From Shewanella glacialimarina (GTDB taxonomy: Bacteria; Pseudomonadota; Gammaproteobacteria; Enterobacterales; Shewanellaceae): 64,000 nt of DNA. The stretch lies in contig NZ_CP041216.1 of NCBI RefSeq assembly GCF_020511155.1, positions 558,001-622,000 on the forward strand. The letters run 5' to 3'. The notes under the pieces were generated by a model that worked only from the letters and a program-made list of their open reading frames with translations, was not told the origin of the DNA and did no database searches. Positions 44,604 to 54,165 of this stretch are shown piece by piece. How positions within the stretch are numbered: position 1 is the stretch's first letter; every line of letters begins with the position of its first letter. Made by a program: the position numbers and the translations under genes.

Positions 44604-44657
44604 TTGACTTCATGGTCAGTTAAATTACTATATAGACATATGGACGTCTAAACGTCC
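44604..44657 (+). promoter_or_regulatory. metF promoter with three tandem met boxes
   Basis: -35 TTGACT (44604-44609) and -10 TACTAT (44626-44631, 16-bp spacer) are followed by three contiguous MetJ 8-mers: AGACATAT (44634-44641), GGACGTCT (44642-44649), AAACGTCC (44650-44657). Confidence 0.85.
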
Positions 44658-44735
44658 GTTGTTAAGTCGCAGTAAAGTAATAGACAGTCATCATCCGAGT
44701 ATTAAATCCATCGATGTTCGCATCGAAGCAGTTGA

Positions 44736-45632
<897 letters not shown>

Positions 45633-45669
45633 CTTCACTTGAGTTAATGACAGAATCGTTAAACTTATT

Positions 45670-45699
45670 AAGCCTTCGTTGTGATAGCAACGGAGGCTT
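45670..45699 (+). terminator. Weak terminator after metF
   Basis: AAGCCTTCGTT (45670-45680) pairs with AACGGAGGCTT (45689-45699) with one G-T pair; only ATTAGTATTT follows. Confidence 0.5.
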
Positions 45700-45773
45700 A
45701 TTAGTATTTAACCTCAGCACAAAGTTCAATTTTTACGTAAGCAATTGAATATTATATTTTTAATCTCGCTTGT

Positions 45774-45799
45774 TCATCTCTTAACCCGAGTTGAGATGA
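45774..45799. promoter_or_regulatory. Inverted repeat upstream of the cytochrome operon
   Basis: TCATCTC (45774-45780) and GAGATGA (45793-45799), with an inner AAC/GTT pair, sit ~100 bp before tsdB. A candidate operator or leader hairpin; no known consensus fits. Confidence 0.35.
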
Positions 45800-45896
45800 C
45801 TTATTAAAAATGGATGAAAAATAGTCGGTGTTAATAGATTAAATAATCATCTATAGTTTGTCCGATGAATATAGATACGGACTTCTTAAGGGCGAG

Positions 45897-46535
45897 ATGA
45901 TGAATAAAATAATAATCGCTGCAACATTCGTGAGCAGTATGGTAAGTCTACATGTGAGCGCATCCATTCCAGAGTCTTCACCCAAAGAGTTACTACAGAC
46001 TGTGCCCGTTCCGGCGCAGGTATGTGTGAGTTGTCATGGTGCTCAAGGGCAGGGGCTTGATGTTGCAGGACCTAAATTAGCCGGTTTATCAGCATCCTAC
46101 ATGGTTAAACAGATCAAGTTGTTTCAAGTTGGGCAACGGCAAAATGCACTAATGCAGCCTATGGCAATGACGGTACAAGGGGATAATATTCAAGTCGCCG
46201 CTGACTACTTTGCCTCTCAAGCCGTCGATGACGTTACGCTGCGATACCGTGGTGATAAAGTGGTGATTGCAGATCCCGCCGAAAAACTCGCTTATCAAGG
46301 AGATTGGGCGCGCGATATTCCCGCCTGCTTTACCTGTCATGGTCCTTCTGCGATAGGTGCTGAGCAATTTCCTCGCTTAGCAGGTCAGCAAGCTAGTTAT
46401 ATTAAAAGCCAGCTTGAAGCTTGGCAAAAAGGCACCCGCAAAGGTGATGCCGATAATATGATGGCTAATGTTGCCAGTAAACTCACCGCAACCGAGATAA
46501 ATGCACTTGCTCACTATTTTGCTTCGCTTAAGTAA
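45897..46535 (+). CDS. tsdB: Diheme cytochrome c4-like protein (TsdB-like)
   Basis: 212 residues from the ATG at 45897 (GGGCGAG upstream), with a signal peptide ending near VSA. Two heme-binding sites: CVSCH followed by GAQGQG, and CFTCHGPSAIGAEQFPRLAGQ; matching Met ligands are likely in LMQPMAMTV and NMMANVAS. The duplicated half-domain architecture is that of cytochrome c4. It is exported to the periplasm, where hemes attach. It precedes the TsdA-like gene by 9 bp, the arrangement of tsdB-tsdA, in which TsdB accepts electrons from thiosulfate oxidation. General c4 electron-carrier function is certain; the TsdB label rests on context. Confidence 0.75.
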   Translation: MMNKIIIAATFVSSMVSLHVSASIPESSPKELLQTVPVPAQVCVSCHGAQGQGLDVAGPKLAGLSASYMVKQIKLFQVGQRQNALMQPMAMTVQGDNIQVAADYFASQAVDDVTLRYRGDKVVIADPAEKLAYQGDWARDIPACFTCHGPSAIGAEQFPRLAGQQASYIKSQLEAWQKGTRKGDADNMMANVASKLTATEINALAHYFASLK

Positions 46536-46544
46536 GGATACGCC

Positions 46545-47603
46545 ATGAAATTCCAATTAAACATCATCTTAGGCGCAGTAGTACTGTTTAGCTTAAATAT
46601 GAGTGCTGCAGTTATTGCTACAGAGCTACCTGATCGCCAGCAAGCTTTACCTTCAGTGCCTAAAGCTAAACAAACAACCCTTCAGCCAGCGGCATTGTCA
46701 GATATTCCAACAGGTGAGTTTGGTGATAAAGTTCGCTTAGGTTACCAATTATTTGTCAATACTCAGCAACTGCGTGATAAGTATGTCGGCAATCAACTTA
46801 ATTGTGTTAACTGTCACCTCAATGCGGGCAATAAAGCCAATGCCTCACCTTTGTGGGGAGCATATTTTGCGTATCCGGCTTACCGTAAGAAAAACGATAA
46901 AGTAAACAGTTTTGAAGAACGTTTACAAGGCTGTTTCACTTATTCGATGAACGGTAAAGCGCCAGAATCAGGCAGTAAAGAGTTAGTCGCGTTATCAGCT
47001 TATTCATATTGGTTGGGCATGTCTGGTTTGATGCTGCAACACAATGTTACGGGCTCTGTACCAGAGTTAAGCGATAGTGAATTGGTTAAAGGGGCAAAAC
47101 GCGATGACTTTATTTTACCTGAGGCCATCTCAAGTAAAATGGATCAAAATGCATTAGCGCAATTACCTGGTCGCGGTTACCCTGCAGTGCCTAAAGCCGA
47201 ACAAGCTTATTCACCTGAACGAGGTTTAGTGGTATATCAAGCGCATTGTCAATCTTGCCACGGGCAAGATGGTCAAGGTCAAATCATTGCCGGTGTAGCT
47301 GCTCTGCCACCAGTATGGGGAGCACAAAGTTTTAATTGGGGCGCGGGCATGCACAGAGTCAATACCGCGGCAGATTTTATCTATGAAAATATGCCTTTGG
47401 GTAAAAGTGTCCAACTGACTCCTCAACAAGCTTGGGACGTCGCGGCTTATATTAATTCGCAAGATCGCCCTCAAGACCCTAGATTTAAAGGCAATGTCGC
47501 TGAAACACAAAGCCAATATCATCAGCATGATGGTTTTTACGGTCAAAGTGTTGCAGGAACAGTATTAGGCAGTACTTCTTCTGCTAATTTTCCAAAAAAA
47601 TAG
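46545..47603 (+). CDS. tsdA: Diheme cytochrome c, thiosulfate dehydrogenase (TsdA)-like
   Basis: 352 residues with a signal peptide (~1-25). Heme 1 site CVNCH (Cys87, Cys90, His91) in NQLNCVNCHLNAGN, heme 2 site CQSCH (Cys235, Cys238, His239). Cys130 in SFEERLQGCFTYSMNGK corresponds by pattern to the unusual Cys axial ligand that defines TsdA enzymes. TsdA interconverts thiosulfate and tetrathionate in the periplasm, transferring electrons to a c-type partner. AAGGAT precedes the start. Direction of catalysis (oxidase or tetrathionate reductase) cannot be decided from sequence. Confidence 0.8.
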   Translation: MKFQLNIILGAVVLFSLNMSAAVIATELPDRQQALPSVPKAKQTTLQPAALSDIPTGEFGDKVRLGYQLFVNTQQLRDKYVGNQLNCVNCHLNAGNKANASPLWGAYFAYPAYRKKNDKVNSFEERLQGCFTYSMNGKAPESGSKELVALSAYSYWLGMSGLMLQHNVTGSVPELSDSELVKGAKRDDFILPEAISSKMDQNALAQLPGRGYPAVPKAEQAYSPERGLVVYQAHCQSCHGQDGQGQIIAGVAALPPVWGAQSFNWGAGMHRVNTAADFIYENMPLGKSVQLTPQQAWDVAAYINSQDRPQDPRFKGNVAETQSQYHQHDGFYGQSVAGTVLGSTSSANFPKK

Positions 47604-47699
47604 TGTATAACTGATATCGTTCTAATTTGAAGTGATGGCGATGTCAGCTTTCAGTAGCTATCGATTAATATTCAGCATTTAATAACAACTAACAAAGGT

Positions 47700-47957
47700 A
47701 TGGCTTTGTCTGCAAAAAACTGCCCCATCTGTGATCAAATGAACCAATGTATGATGGCCAGTGGGCAAGATATTTCAACTTGTTGGTGTGTATTGTCAGA
47801 TTATTCAGCGGTCGAACTGATTAAGCGCTATCAGTTAGCGTATCCTCAAGCCAGCCTTAATAAGGAACAATGTGTCTGTCAATCCTGTTTAGCCCAAATG
47901 GCACGCATGTCTTTACCTGCCTTACCCGTGGTACAAATTTTTAAGCCTTCGATATAG
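47700..47957 (+). CDS. Cysteine-rich CWC family protein
   Basis: 85 residues. The family signature is clear: CPICDQMNQC near the start, the CWC motif (STCWCVLSDYS) in the middle and CVCQSCLAQ near the end. Eight Cys in total suggest metal (zinc) binding. No signal peptide. Function unknown across the family; probably small cytoplasmic metal-binding protein. It is 96 bp after tsdA in the same direction. The ATG has AAAGG at ~5 nt upstream. Confidence 0.85.
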   Translation: MALSAKNCPICDQMNQCMMASGQDISTCWCVLSDYSAVELIKRYQLAYPQASLNKEQCVCQSCLAQMARMSLPALPVVQIFKPSI

Positions 47958-48120
47958 CTATTCAAATACTGATTCTAATTGCTCAATTGTTGCAAAAAAC
48001 ACACTAATCAAGGTACTCTAAAAAATTGCTGCAATTAATGCTTCGAGTTCGATAGCTTTCAGCATTGATAAAACATAAATAACAATAAACATAATAATTT
48101 AGTTAAACATGGGATGTTAA

Positions 48121-49485
48121 ATGGAAGCGATCACACTTTTAGTAAGTAATATTAACAGCATCGTTTGGGGTGTTCCCATGCTGGTGATGATATTAGGCGT
48201 AGGGTTATTTTTATCTATTGGTTTGAAATTTATGCCAATTTTAAAGTTGGGCACAGGTTTTAAATTATTATGGTCAGGCAGAACTGTCACTGATGAAAGC
48301 GAAAAAGGTGATGTAAGCCCTTTTAATGCTTTGATGACCTCGCTATCAGCAACCATAGGTACAGGCAATATTGCCGGTGTTGCCACTGCAATTGTCATTG
48401 GTGGTCCAGGCGCCTTGTTTTGGATGTGGTGTACAGCATTAGTGGGCATGGCAACCAAATTTGCAGAAGCGGTATTAGCGGTTAAATTTCGTGAAACCGA
48501 CAGCAACGGCGATCATGTTGGCGGCCCTATGTATTACATCAAAAATGGCTTAGGCAAAAAATGGGCCTGGTTAGGCACAGCCTTTGCGTTTTTCGGTATG
48601 TTTGCTGGGTTCGGTATTGGTAATACTGTGCAATCAAATTCAGTAGCAGACGCATTAAGCAGTAACTTTGGTGTACCAAGTTGGATTACCGGTGTGGTGC
48701 TAATGGTATTAGTTGGTGCTGTGTTGATGGGCGGTATTAAACGCATTGCAGAAGTTGCCGGTAAACTTGTGCCATTAATGACGGTGTTTTATATCACTGC
48801 GGGACTAGCCGTATTAGTGGTATATATTGATCAAGTGCCAGCAGCGTTTGAGCTTATCGTTCACAGTGCATTCAACCCTGTTGCGGCACAAGGTGGATTT
48901 GCTGGCGCTGCAGTATGGGCGGCAATTCGTTTTGGTGTGGCCCGCGGTATATTCTCAAATGAAGCCGGCTTAGGCAGTGCGCCAATTGCCCACGCAGCAG
49001 CAAAAACAAACAACCCCGTTAAGCAAGGCTTAGTGGCAATGTTAGGTACGTTTATCGACACTATCATTGTTTGTTCTATCACCGGCTTGGCTATTGTTGT
49101 TACTGGCTCGTGGACATCGGGTGAGAATGGTGCGGCATTGACCTCGCTGGCATTCTCCCATGCCTTGCCTTTGGGGAATTACATTGTGGCAATTGCATTG
49201 GCTATATTTGCATTTACCACCATTTTAGGCTGGAGTTTTTACAGTGAGAAGTGCGTACAGTACTTATTTGGTGATAAAGCCGTGAAGCCATTCCGCTTAA
49301 TATTTACCTTAGTCGTACCGATTGGTGCGATTAGTTCATTAGAGTTTATTTGGCTATTAGCTGATACGTTAAATGCGATGATGGCGCTGCCAAACTTGAT
49401 TGCATTGATGTTATTAAGTCCGGTAGTGTTTGGCTTAACACGTGAGTATTTTGCGAAACAAAAAGCGCTTAAAAAAGCGTTATAA
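48121..49485 (+). CDS. Na+/alanine (AGCS) symporter
   Basis: 454 residues with ~11 hydrophobic segments. Signature segments of the AGCS family: SATIGTGNIAGVATAIVIGGPGALFWMW, TKFAEAVLAVKFRETDSNGDHVGGPMYYIKNGLG, GIFSNEAGLGSAPIAHAAAKT and LGWSFYSEKCVQYLFG. Sodium-coupled uptake of alanine or glycine across the inner membrane. There is a weak leader upstream: the ATG at 48121 follows TGGGATGTTAA without strong Shine-Dalgarno. Not in an operon with the cytochromes. Confidence 0.92.
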   Translation: MEAITLLVSNINSIVWGVPMLVMILGVGLFLSIGLKFMPILKLGTGFKLLWSGRTVTDESEKGDVSPFNALMTSLSATIGTGNIAGVATAIVIGGPGALFWMWCTALVGMATKFAEAVLAVKFRETDSNGDHVGGPMYYIKNGLGKKWAWLGTAFAFFGMFAGFGIGNTVQSNSVADALSSNFGVPSWITGVVLMVLVGAVLMGGIKRIAEVAGKLVPLMTVFYITAGLAVLVVYIDQVPAAFELIVHSAFNPVAAQGGFAGAAVWAAIRFGVARGIFSNEAGLGSAPIAHAAAKTNNPVKQGLVAMLGTFIDTIIVCSITGLAIVVTGSWTSGENGAALTSLAFSHALPLGNYIVAIALAIFAFTTILGWSFYSEKCVQYLFGDKAVKPFRLIFTLVVPIGAISSLEFIWLLADTLNAMMALPNLIALMLLSPVVFGLTREYFAKQKALKKAL

Positions 49486-49541
49486 GGTTTAAGCACACCA
49501 AGTGCGCTTTAATTAGGATTACATATAATAAGGATGTTGCA

Positions 49542-49925
49542 ATGCCAGCTTTTATGGTTTTAATGTTAATGCTTATGGCGTCATTGTTACTGCAAGGATG
49601 CTCATCAATTAAATTTAATACTAATGTATTGGATGTTGGTGAACAAAACATCAGGGCTAATGATGTTGATGTCTATAGCCAGCAATACGTCTTTAATCGT
49701 CAATACAAAGACCTCGGTAATGTCGACGCGTCATATTGTCAGCAGGATAGGCCGACTGATTTAAATAAGATAGCGCCCAGTGATGAGTCATTGATAAAGT
49801 CTTTGAAAGCGCAAGTCCAGAGGCGAGGTGGAAATGCATTGGTAGTGCACGAGTGTAAACGCTCAAGCTATGGGCAATGTAGCTTATTGATTGAGTGTCG
49901 AGGGACTGGATATCTTATTGATTGA
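49542..49925 (+). CDS. RcsF-like outer-membrane lipoprotein
   Basis: 127 residues, with lipobox LLLQGC (Cys ~20). The C-terminal half carries four Cys in the order SYC ... HEC ... GQC ... IEC with RGGNALVVHECKRS and ECRGTGYLI, the pattern of RcsF with its two non-consecutive disulfides. RcsF senses envelope stress and signals to the Rcs phosphorelay; no other Rcs gene is in the window. AAGGATG precedes the start. It follows the symporter by 56 bp in the same direction, and a shared terminator separates it from the convergent QEGLA gene. Confidence 0.8.
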   Translation: MPAFMVLMLMLMASLLLQGCSSIKFNTNVLDVGEQNIRANDVDVYSQQYVFNRQYKDLGNVDASYCQQDRPTDLNKIAPSDESLIKSLKAQVQRRGGNALVVHECKRSSYGQCSLLIECRGTGYLID

Positions 49926-49966
49926 TTCTAGAGTGACTCGTTTATTGATTGATAGGACATGAAATA

Positions 49967-49996
49967 AAATAAGGGCAACTATGGTTGCCCTTATTT
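49967..49996. terminator. Bidirectional terminator between rcsF-like and QEGLA genes
   Basis: AAATAAGGGCAA (49967-49978), loop CTATGG, TTGCCCTTATTT (49985-49996): perfect 12-bp stem between convergent genes. Confidence 0.88.
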
Positions 49997-50003
49997 ATGG
50001 ATG

Positions 50004-51410
50004 TTAATCCGAGTTATTATCAAATTCTGAATCATCAAATAAGTCTGCTTCTGAGGTTTTGATGGTGACCTTATCAAAAGAGCGCGCAAAGTGGCGTTGC
50101 ACTCCTTTTAAATCAATATTGCCAATACCTGAAGCAAACCCAAACCATGCATATAAACCACTAATGTCTGCAAACATAGGTGGAAGATACTTGGGCCCAG
50201 CAATCACACCTTCTTGATAAGCTTGATAGAGATCAGGAATATCTTCGATAGCCAGTTTACCTAAAAACAGCATAGGGATAAGTTCAGGTAAACCAGTGCT
50301 AATAGCACTGCGAATAAAGTTGATGTTTTCAACATAGCCGCGGACATAGGAAATATCTTTGGTAAAGAAACTGCCGCCTTGTACCATGCCACCACGAAAT
50401 ACACGTTGGGTGACCCGGTAACTGTCTTTTGAGCTTAAGTGTAGGTTTCTGAAATATCGATACACTTCGATAAAGTCTGCACCTTGTTCTGCCATATCAA
50501 CGGCTGACACGCGATCGCTGATACGTCTAGCTCGTCCTGGGTTAGAACTTAGGGTTAACATTTCCATTAATACCGCTAGACCTTCCTGTGAAGCGGTAAC
50601 GCGCGGTGAACCAACACTTAGCCATGTTGCATGCGGTTGAGCTCGTCCATTGAGTGTAGTGCCCACATGTACCCAACCTTCATGTACTTCATACACATTC
50701 ATATCTGATTCGCTGAACATGGCGCGGGTGTTTATTTTAACCGTGTCACCCCCGACAGCAGCATCTGACACAATACCATCGCTTAGTTTTACGTATATTT
50801 TATCATCATGAAAGTAATTAACCAGTCGCTGACTCAGTTGGTTTACGGCCTCTGGTGCGGTGATGATTTTAGGGTGTTGCTTACTCATATGCCTTGCTGC
50901 GGGCAATGAGAAAATATGGCTTAGCCTGTCGCCTAACTGACGTAATGTATGGCGATCACCGTGTAATTTATGACTGGCACTACCATAAAGCTCCTGGCTG
51001 AGCTTGCCAAACATGGGTTTTCCACGGTTGTTAAGCATATCGATCACAATGCGATACTGGTCGACATTGGCAATGAGTATTTTGCCTAGTTTATCTTTTT
51101 TACCTAAGCCTTTTTCGATTGCAAAACGAAGACCTTTTAAGTCTTGCTGGGTTTTATCGGTATTGAAAGACACGGGAATTGAATCGTAAAAGTCAGTGCT
51201 TATCTCTGGCAGTACTTTAGTTTGTTTGGCTAAAAATTTGTCTTCGATTTCACGTGGCCATTTAATGGTGTCGAGGATTTTAATCGGTGCTTGTATACGG
51301 ATTAATTCATCCGAAAAACGGCGAATATCCTGTTGATAACGAGCTAAAGCATCAGACATTGCATTACCTATGGTTTGATAAATCGGGGCAAAGTTAATCA
51401 ATGTTCTCAT
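50004..51410 (-). CDS. DUF1704 / QEGLA-motif putative metallopeptidase
   Basis: 468 residues. The name-giving QEGLA segment is ASQEGLAVLMEM; HEGWVH before it is an HExxH zinc motif, and a second acidic ligand likely comes from the QEGLA Glu, as in tyrosine/matrix-type metallopeptidases of this family (relatives include the tubulin-detyrosinating MATCAP proteins). A long helical N-terminal part precedes. Annotated in some genomes as flavohemoglobin-expression-modulating, which is unproven. It is cytoplasmic and single-gene. It starts at the ATG 51408-51410; a later ATG (MSDALARYQQDI) is possible. Confidence 0.85.
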   Translation of the reverse strand: MRTLINFAPIYQTIGNAMSDALARYQQDIRRFSDELIRIQAPIKILDTIKWPREIEDKFLAKQTKVLPEISTDFYDSIPVSFNTDKTQQDLKGLRFAIEKGLGKKDKLGKILIANVDQYRIVIDMLNNRGKPMFGKLSQELYGSASHKLHGDRHTLRQLGDRLSHIFSLPAARHMSKQHPKIITAPEAVNQLSQRLVNYFHDDKIYVKLSDGIVSDAAVGGDTVKINTRAMFSESDMNVYEVHEGWVHVGTTLNGRAQPHATWLSVGSPRVTASQEGLAVLMEMLTLSSNPGRARRISDRVSAVDMAEQGADFIEVYRYFRNLHLSSKDSYRVTQRVFRGGMVQGGSFFTKDISYVRGYVENINFIRSAISTGLPELIPMLFLGKLAIEDIPDLYQAYQEGVIAGPKYLPPMFADISGLYAWFGFASGIGNIDLKGVQRHFARSFDKVTIKTSEADLFDDSEFDNNSD

Positions 51411-51584
51411 TAATTGCTTTGTTTCACCAATCGAAAATTTTCATCTACCATGGATTATATCGGTGCAATTGCACTGTTTTGTGAAGTGGATAAGATAGAT
51501 GTATTCTTAAGCTTATGAATTTATGATATTAATTAGTTGGCACAATCACTGCTTTAACCTCTTAGGGTAAAGAAGGAGTGATAT

Positions 51585-52547
51585 ATGGCTGCAATGAGTT
51601 TTTTAAGTGTTATCGAACGTTATCATGAGCATGAATCGGTTATTCATGAATTATTGGATTCTATTTTATTAGGGTTAAGTGATGCATCGATATTTCAAAA
51701 CCCGACCTCAGACAAGGTGTTTAATGAGCTAGCTAGAAGTTACCCTTTTGTGCAATTGCTGTATCTACTTGATGAAAATGGCACTCAAGTGAGCGACAAC
51801 CTTGTGGTGTCTAAAGGCAAAGTTAAATTATCTGATAAAGGGCGCGATATCGACAGAAGCCATCGTCCCTATTTTACTGGTTTAGCCGAGCAAGACAGCA
51901 CTCGCTATATTACTAGCCCATATTTATCTAATACGGGTGGTGGCCTGTGTGTAAGCGCGTCAAGACAGCTGTTAAATGCTAATAGTCAGCGCGTCATTGT
52001 AGTGGTGGATATTAATCTTACCCACTTAATAGAGTTCATGATGGGCGACAGTGCAAGACGAAAAATGACGCCGATATTTAAAACAGTATATTGCTTTATT
52101 GTGCTGGGATTATTTGTATTAGTTAGCGTATTAATGTGGACTGTCGTTGCTGATATTTATCGATTATTAGTTGAACCCGCACAAAATGATCCCTTACTAC
52201 CTTTTGGTATTATTATTTTTCTAACCCTTGCGCTGGCGATTTTTGATTTGGGTAAAACGATTTTGGAAGAAGAAGTACTAATGCATAAAGATATATTTCG
52301 TCATAGTTCAACACGGCGGACCATAACGCGTTTTATTTCCACCATCTTAATCGCAATTTCGATAGAAGCTTTGCTAACCATGTTCAAAGCTTCTTTAGGG
52401 GAGAAACAATATATTGAGCCGGCCATCATGATGATGTTAGCTGTGGTTGGCTTGTTAGTTGGGCTAGGTATTTATGTTTATTTAGGGGCAAAGGCAGAGC
52501 AATTGTTGACTCAAAACCAGCAACAAAAATTTAATCGCTTATCCTAA
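51585..52547 (+). CDS. PDC-sensor-like membrane protein
   Basis: 320 residues with AAGGAGTG before the ATG. Residues ~1-150 resemble a PDC (PAS-like) sensor: ELARSYPFVQLLYLLDENGTQVSDN, DRSHRPYFTGLAEQDSTRYITSPYLSNTGGGLCVSASRQL. Then come four membrane segments (~165-185, 205-225, 255-275, 285-305). No enzymatic output domain is present, and the sensor precedes all membrane segments without a signal sequence, so it probably lies in the cytoplasm, the reverse of typical periplasmic PDC sensors. Single gene with its own terminator. The ligand is unknown. Confidence 0.75.
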   Translation: MAAMSFLSVIERYHEHESVIHELLDSILLGLSDASIFQNPTSDKVFNELARSYPFVQLLYLLDENGTQVSDNLVVSKGKVKLSDKGRDIDRSHRPYFTGLAEQDSTRYITSPYLSNTGGGLCVSASRQLLNANSQRVIVVVDINLTHLIEFMMGDSARRKMTPIFKTVYCFIVLGLFVLVSVLMWTVVADIYRLLVEPAQNDPLLPFGIIIFLTLALAIFDLGKTILEEEVLMHKDIFRHSSTRRTITRFISTILIAISIEALLTMFKASLGEKQYIEPAIMMMLAVVGLLVGLGIYVYLGAKAEQLLTQNQQQKFNRLS

Positions 52548-52579
52548 AATTTTAGTTTATTTACCGCTATTAAAAAACA

Positions 52580-52628
52580 AACCATCGTGTTAACTGCTTA
52601 GTAATAGCAGTTGTAACGATGGTTTTTT
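52580..52628 (+). terminator. Terminator after PDC-sensor gene
   Basis: AACCATCGT (52580-52588) and ACGATGGTT (52616-52624), with an inner AACTGC/GCAGTT stem, then TTTT. Confidence 0.88.
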
Positions 52629-52649
52629 ATTGGTGTGATGACCATATGA

Positions 52650-52826
52650 CTAAAAGAAGTCGTCATCACCAATGGCTTTTCTAAGTTGTGCTTGCTCAAG
52701 AAAATCTTCTAAACGCCTTTTGACTTGACGTTTATGTTGCAAATTTTCGGCTCCCTTAGCACTTCTTGGTGAAGTCATCGCTTCAATTTCTGTATCGTCA
52801 GGCACTCTTTCAGTGATATTAGCCAT
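52650..52826 (-). CDS. PA3496-family small protein
   Basis: 58 residues from the ATG at 52826, supported by GAGGG 7 nt upstream; the ORF runs on to 52856 without support. Charged, with KRQVKRRLEDFLEQAQLRKAIGDDDFF at the C-terminus, the conserved signature of the PA3496 family (putative envelope-integrity proteins). No signal peptide. It lies between the PDC-sensor terminator and torF-like gene, convergent with the former. Function is unknown. Confidence 0.75.
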   Translation of the reverse strand: MANITERVPDDTEIEAMTSPRSAKGAENLQHKRQVKRRLEDFLEQAQLRKAIGDDDFF

Positions 52827-53170
52827 AATAAAACCCTCATAACCAATGGTAAACAACAGTACTAAACCAATGAGCTCTTTCTAACCAAAAAATTATCCTT
52901 AGAAAAGCAAAATATATTGTTCAAGCTGAACAGTTTTTTTTACCTTCACTATTTGAGCTTAGCAGTTATTTTCCGGCAAGCTAATTGAGCGATATAAAAG
53001 AGGGAAAGTACACGGCTTTTTATTTTAAGATTGACGAACATTGGACTCGTAATTATTTGGGTAAGGTTTAGAAGTAAAAACGCCACCCTAAGGTAGCGTT
53101 AACGCAACTTAACATGCCAATGAAAATTGCTTACCTACTAGATTAGCAAACAATTCACATTGTTGTACTG
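52827..53170. other. Intergenic region with TorF terminator
   Basis: 344 bp; apart from the terminator at 53076-53100 it is AT-rich and must carry the promoter of the PA3496-family gene. Nothing else was seen. Confidence 0.5.
53076..53100 (-). terminator. Terminator after TorF-family gene
   Basis: On the minus strand AACGCTACC and GGTGGCGTT pair with one mismatch and TTTTTAC follows. It lies 71 bp past the stop. Confidence 0.75.
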
Positions 53171-53860
53171 CTATAGATCAAAGCCGTATGAATAACCTAA
53201 AACGACTTTTGCATCGTCATCTGCTAAATCTGTGTTAGAAACCATGAAAGATACTGTGCCAACACCTGTGTCAGCGCTCAGTGATACGTTGTAATCAGAA
53301 TAGGTTTCGCTAAATAGGTCTTTAACGACATCACCCTGTGAATAGCCATAATGAACGCCTAAGCTGACTTTCTCTGTTAAAGGGAAGCTGGCATTAGCTT
53401 GTAAGTAACTCCAATCAGTTTCGCTGTCAGCGCCAGAAACCCCAGAATCAGCATTGACCACTTTTGAATAACCTAATTCTAGCCATTTCCAACCCAATAC
53501 AAATGAAACTTCACCAAAATCATAGCTGCTGTCAGCATCAGGGTAGGCGTAATATAAATAGCTTACGTCGTAAGTGAAATCTTCAGCAAACTCTCCAGCA
53601 TAGCCTGCATAAAAGTCCGCTTCATAGGTTGCTGCATCACCAAAGTCGACATTTGATGCCCAAGTGCCAGCATAAAAACCAGACTCGTGTGCGTAATCAA
53701 TGCCACCCTGCACAGCAACCGCATCATCTGTCTGGGTGACTCCGCGCCATAAGTAGTTAGACGTTGCGCCAATATTAGCGGATACTTCGGCAAAAGCTGT
53801 GCTGCTGAGTAATAGTGTGCTTGATAACGCAACTGCTTGTAATAGTGATTTTTTCATCAT
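53171..53860 (-). CDS. TorF-family putative outer-membrane porin
   Basis: 229 residues. Signal peptide MMKKSLLQAVALSSTLLLSSTAFA, then NIGATSNYLWRGVTQTDDAVAVQGGIDYAHESGFYAGTWASNV, the signature of the TorF/Gcw_chp family (TIGR02001). Alternating polar/hydrophobic segments indicate a small beta barrel. The C-terminus VVLGYSYGFDL lacks a terminal Phe but has an aromatic pattern. A diffusion-pore function for small solutes is presumed. It is a single gene with its own terminator; GGGAAGATG upstream gives a ribosome site. Confidence 0.88.
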   Translation of the reverse strand: MMKKSLLQAVALSSTLLLSSTAFAEVSANIGATSNYLWRGVTQTDDAVAVQGGIDYAHESGFYAGTWASNVDFGDAATYEADFYAGYAGEFAEDFTYDVSYLYYAYPDADSSYDFGEVSFVLGWKWLELGYSKVVNADSGVSGADSETDWSYLQANASFPLTEKVSLGVHYGYSQGDVVKDLFSETYSDYNVSLSADTGVGTVSFMVSNTDLADDDAKVVLGYSYGFDL

Positions 53861-54165
53861 CTTCCCTCAAAGTTTTATTATGCATCTAATACCATGTATG
53901 TCAGGACAAAGTGTTAAATGTTGGTTTATCTACTCTGAGTTAAGCGAAGGTTGTGCCAATGTTAAAATACCATATATATCAATGCATTATTAAAATTCGA
54001 ACACATTGAAAGCCTATTGGTTGCTTTGTAATGGTGCGGCATTGCACTTGGGTTGTGCAGTAAGCTGATCTGGCGATGTTGATTCGAGGATTGCCCGATT
54101 TGACAGAAATAGGGCATAAAAAAACCTCCGAAAGGAGGCTTTTAAAAATAACAGTTAACTTATTT
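53861..54165. other. Intergenic region between TorF and HU genes
   Basis: 305 bp. It holds the TorF promoter region and the HU terminator (54116-54143). No small gene or repeat was seen. Confidence 0.5.
54116..54143 (-). terminator. Terminator after HU gene
   Basis: On the minus strand GCCTCC-TTTC-GGAGG followed by TTTTTTT. Confidence 0.9.

Noticed and set aside
49469..49651. Minus-strand 60-residue ORF at the symporter/rcsF-like junction
   Set aside because: Shadow of two well-supported plus-strand genes, with no homology-like motif.
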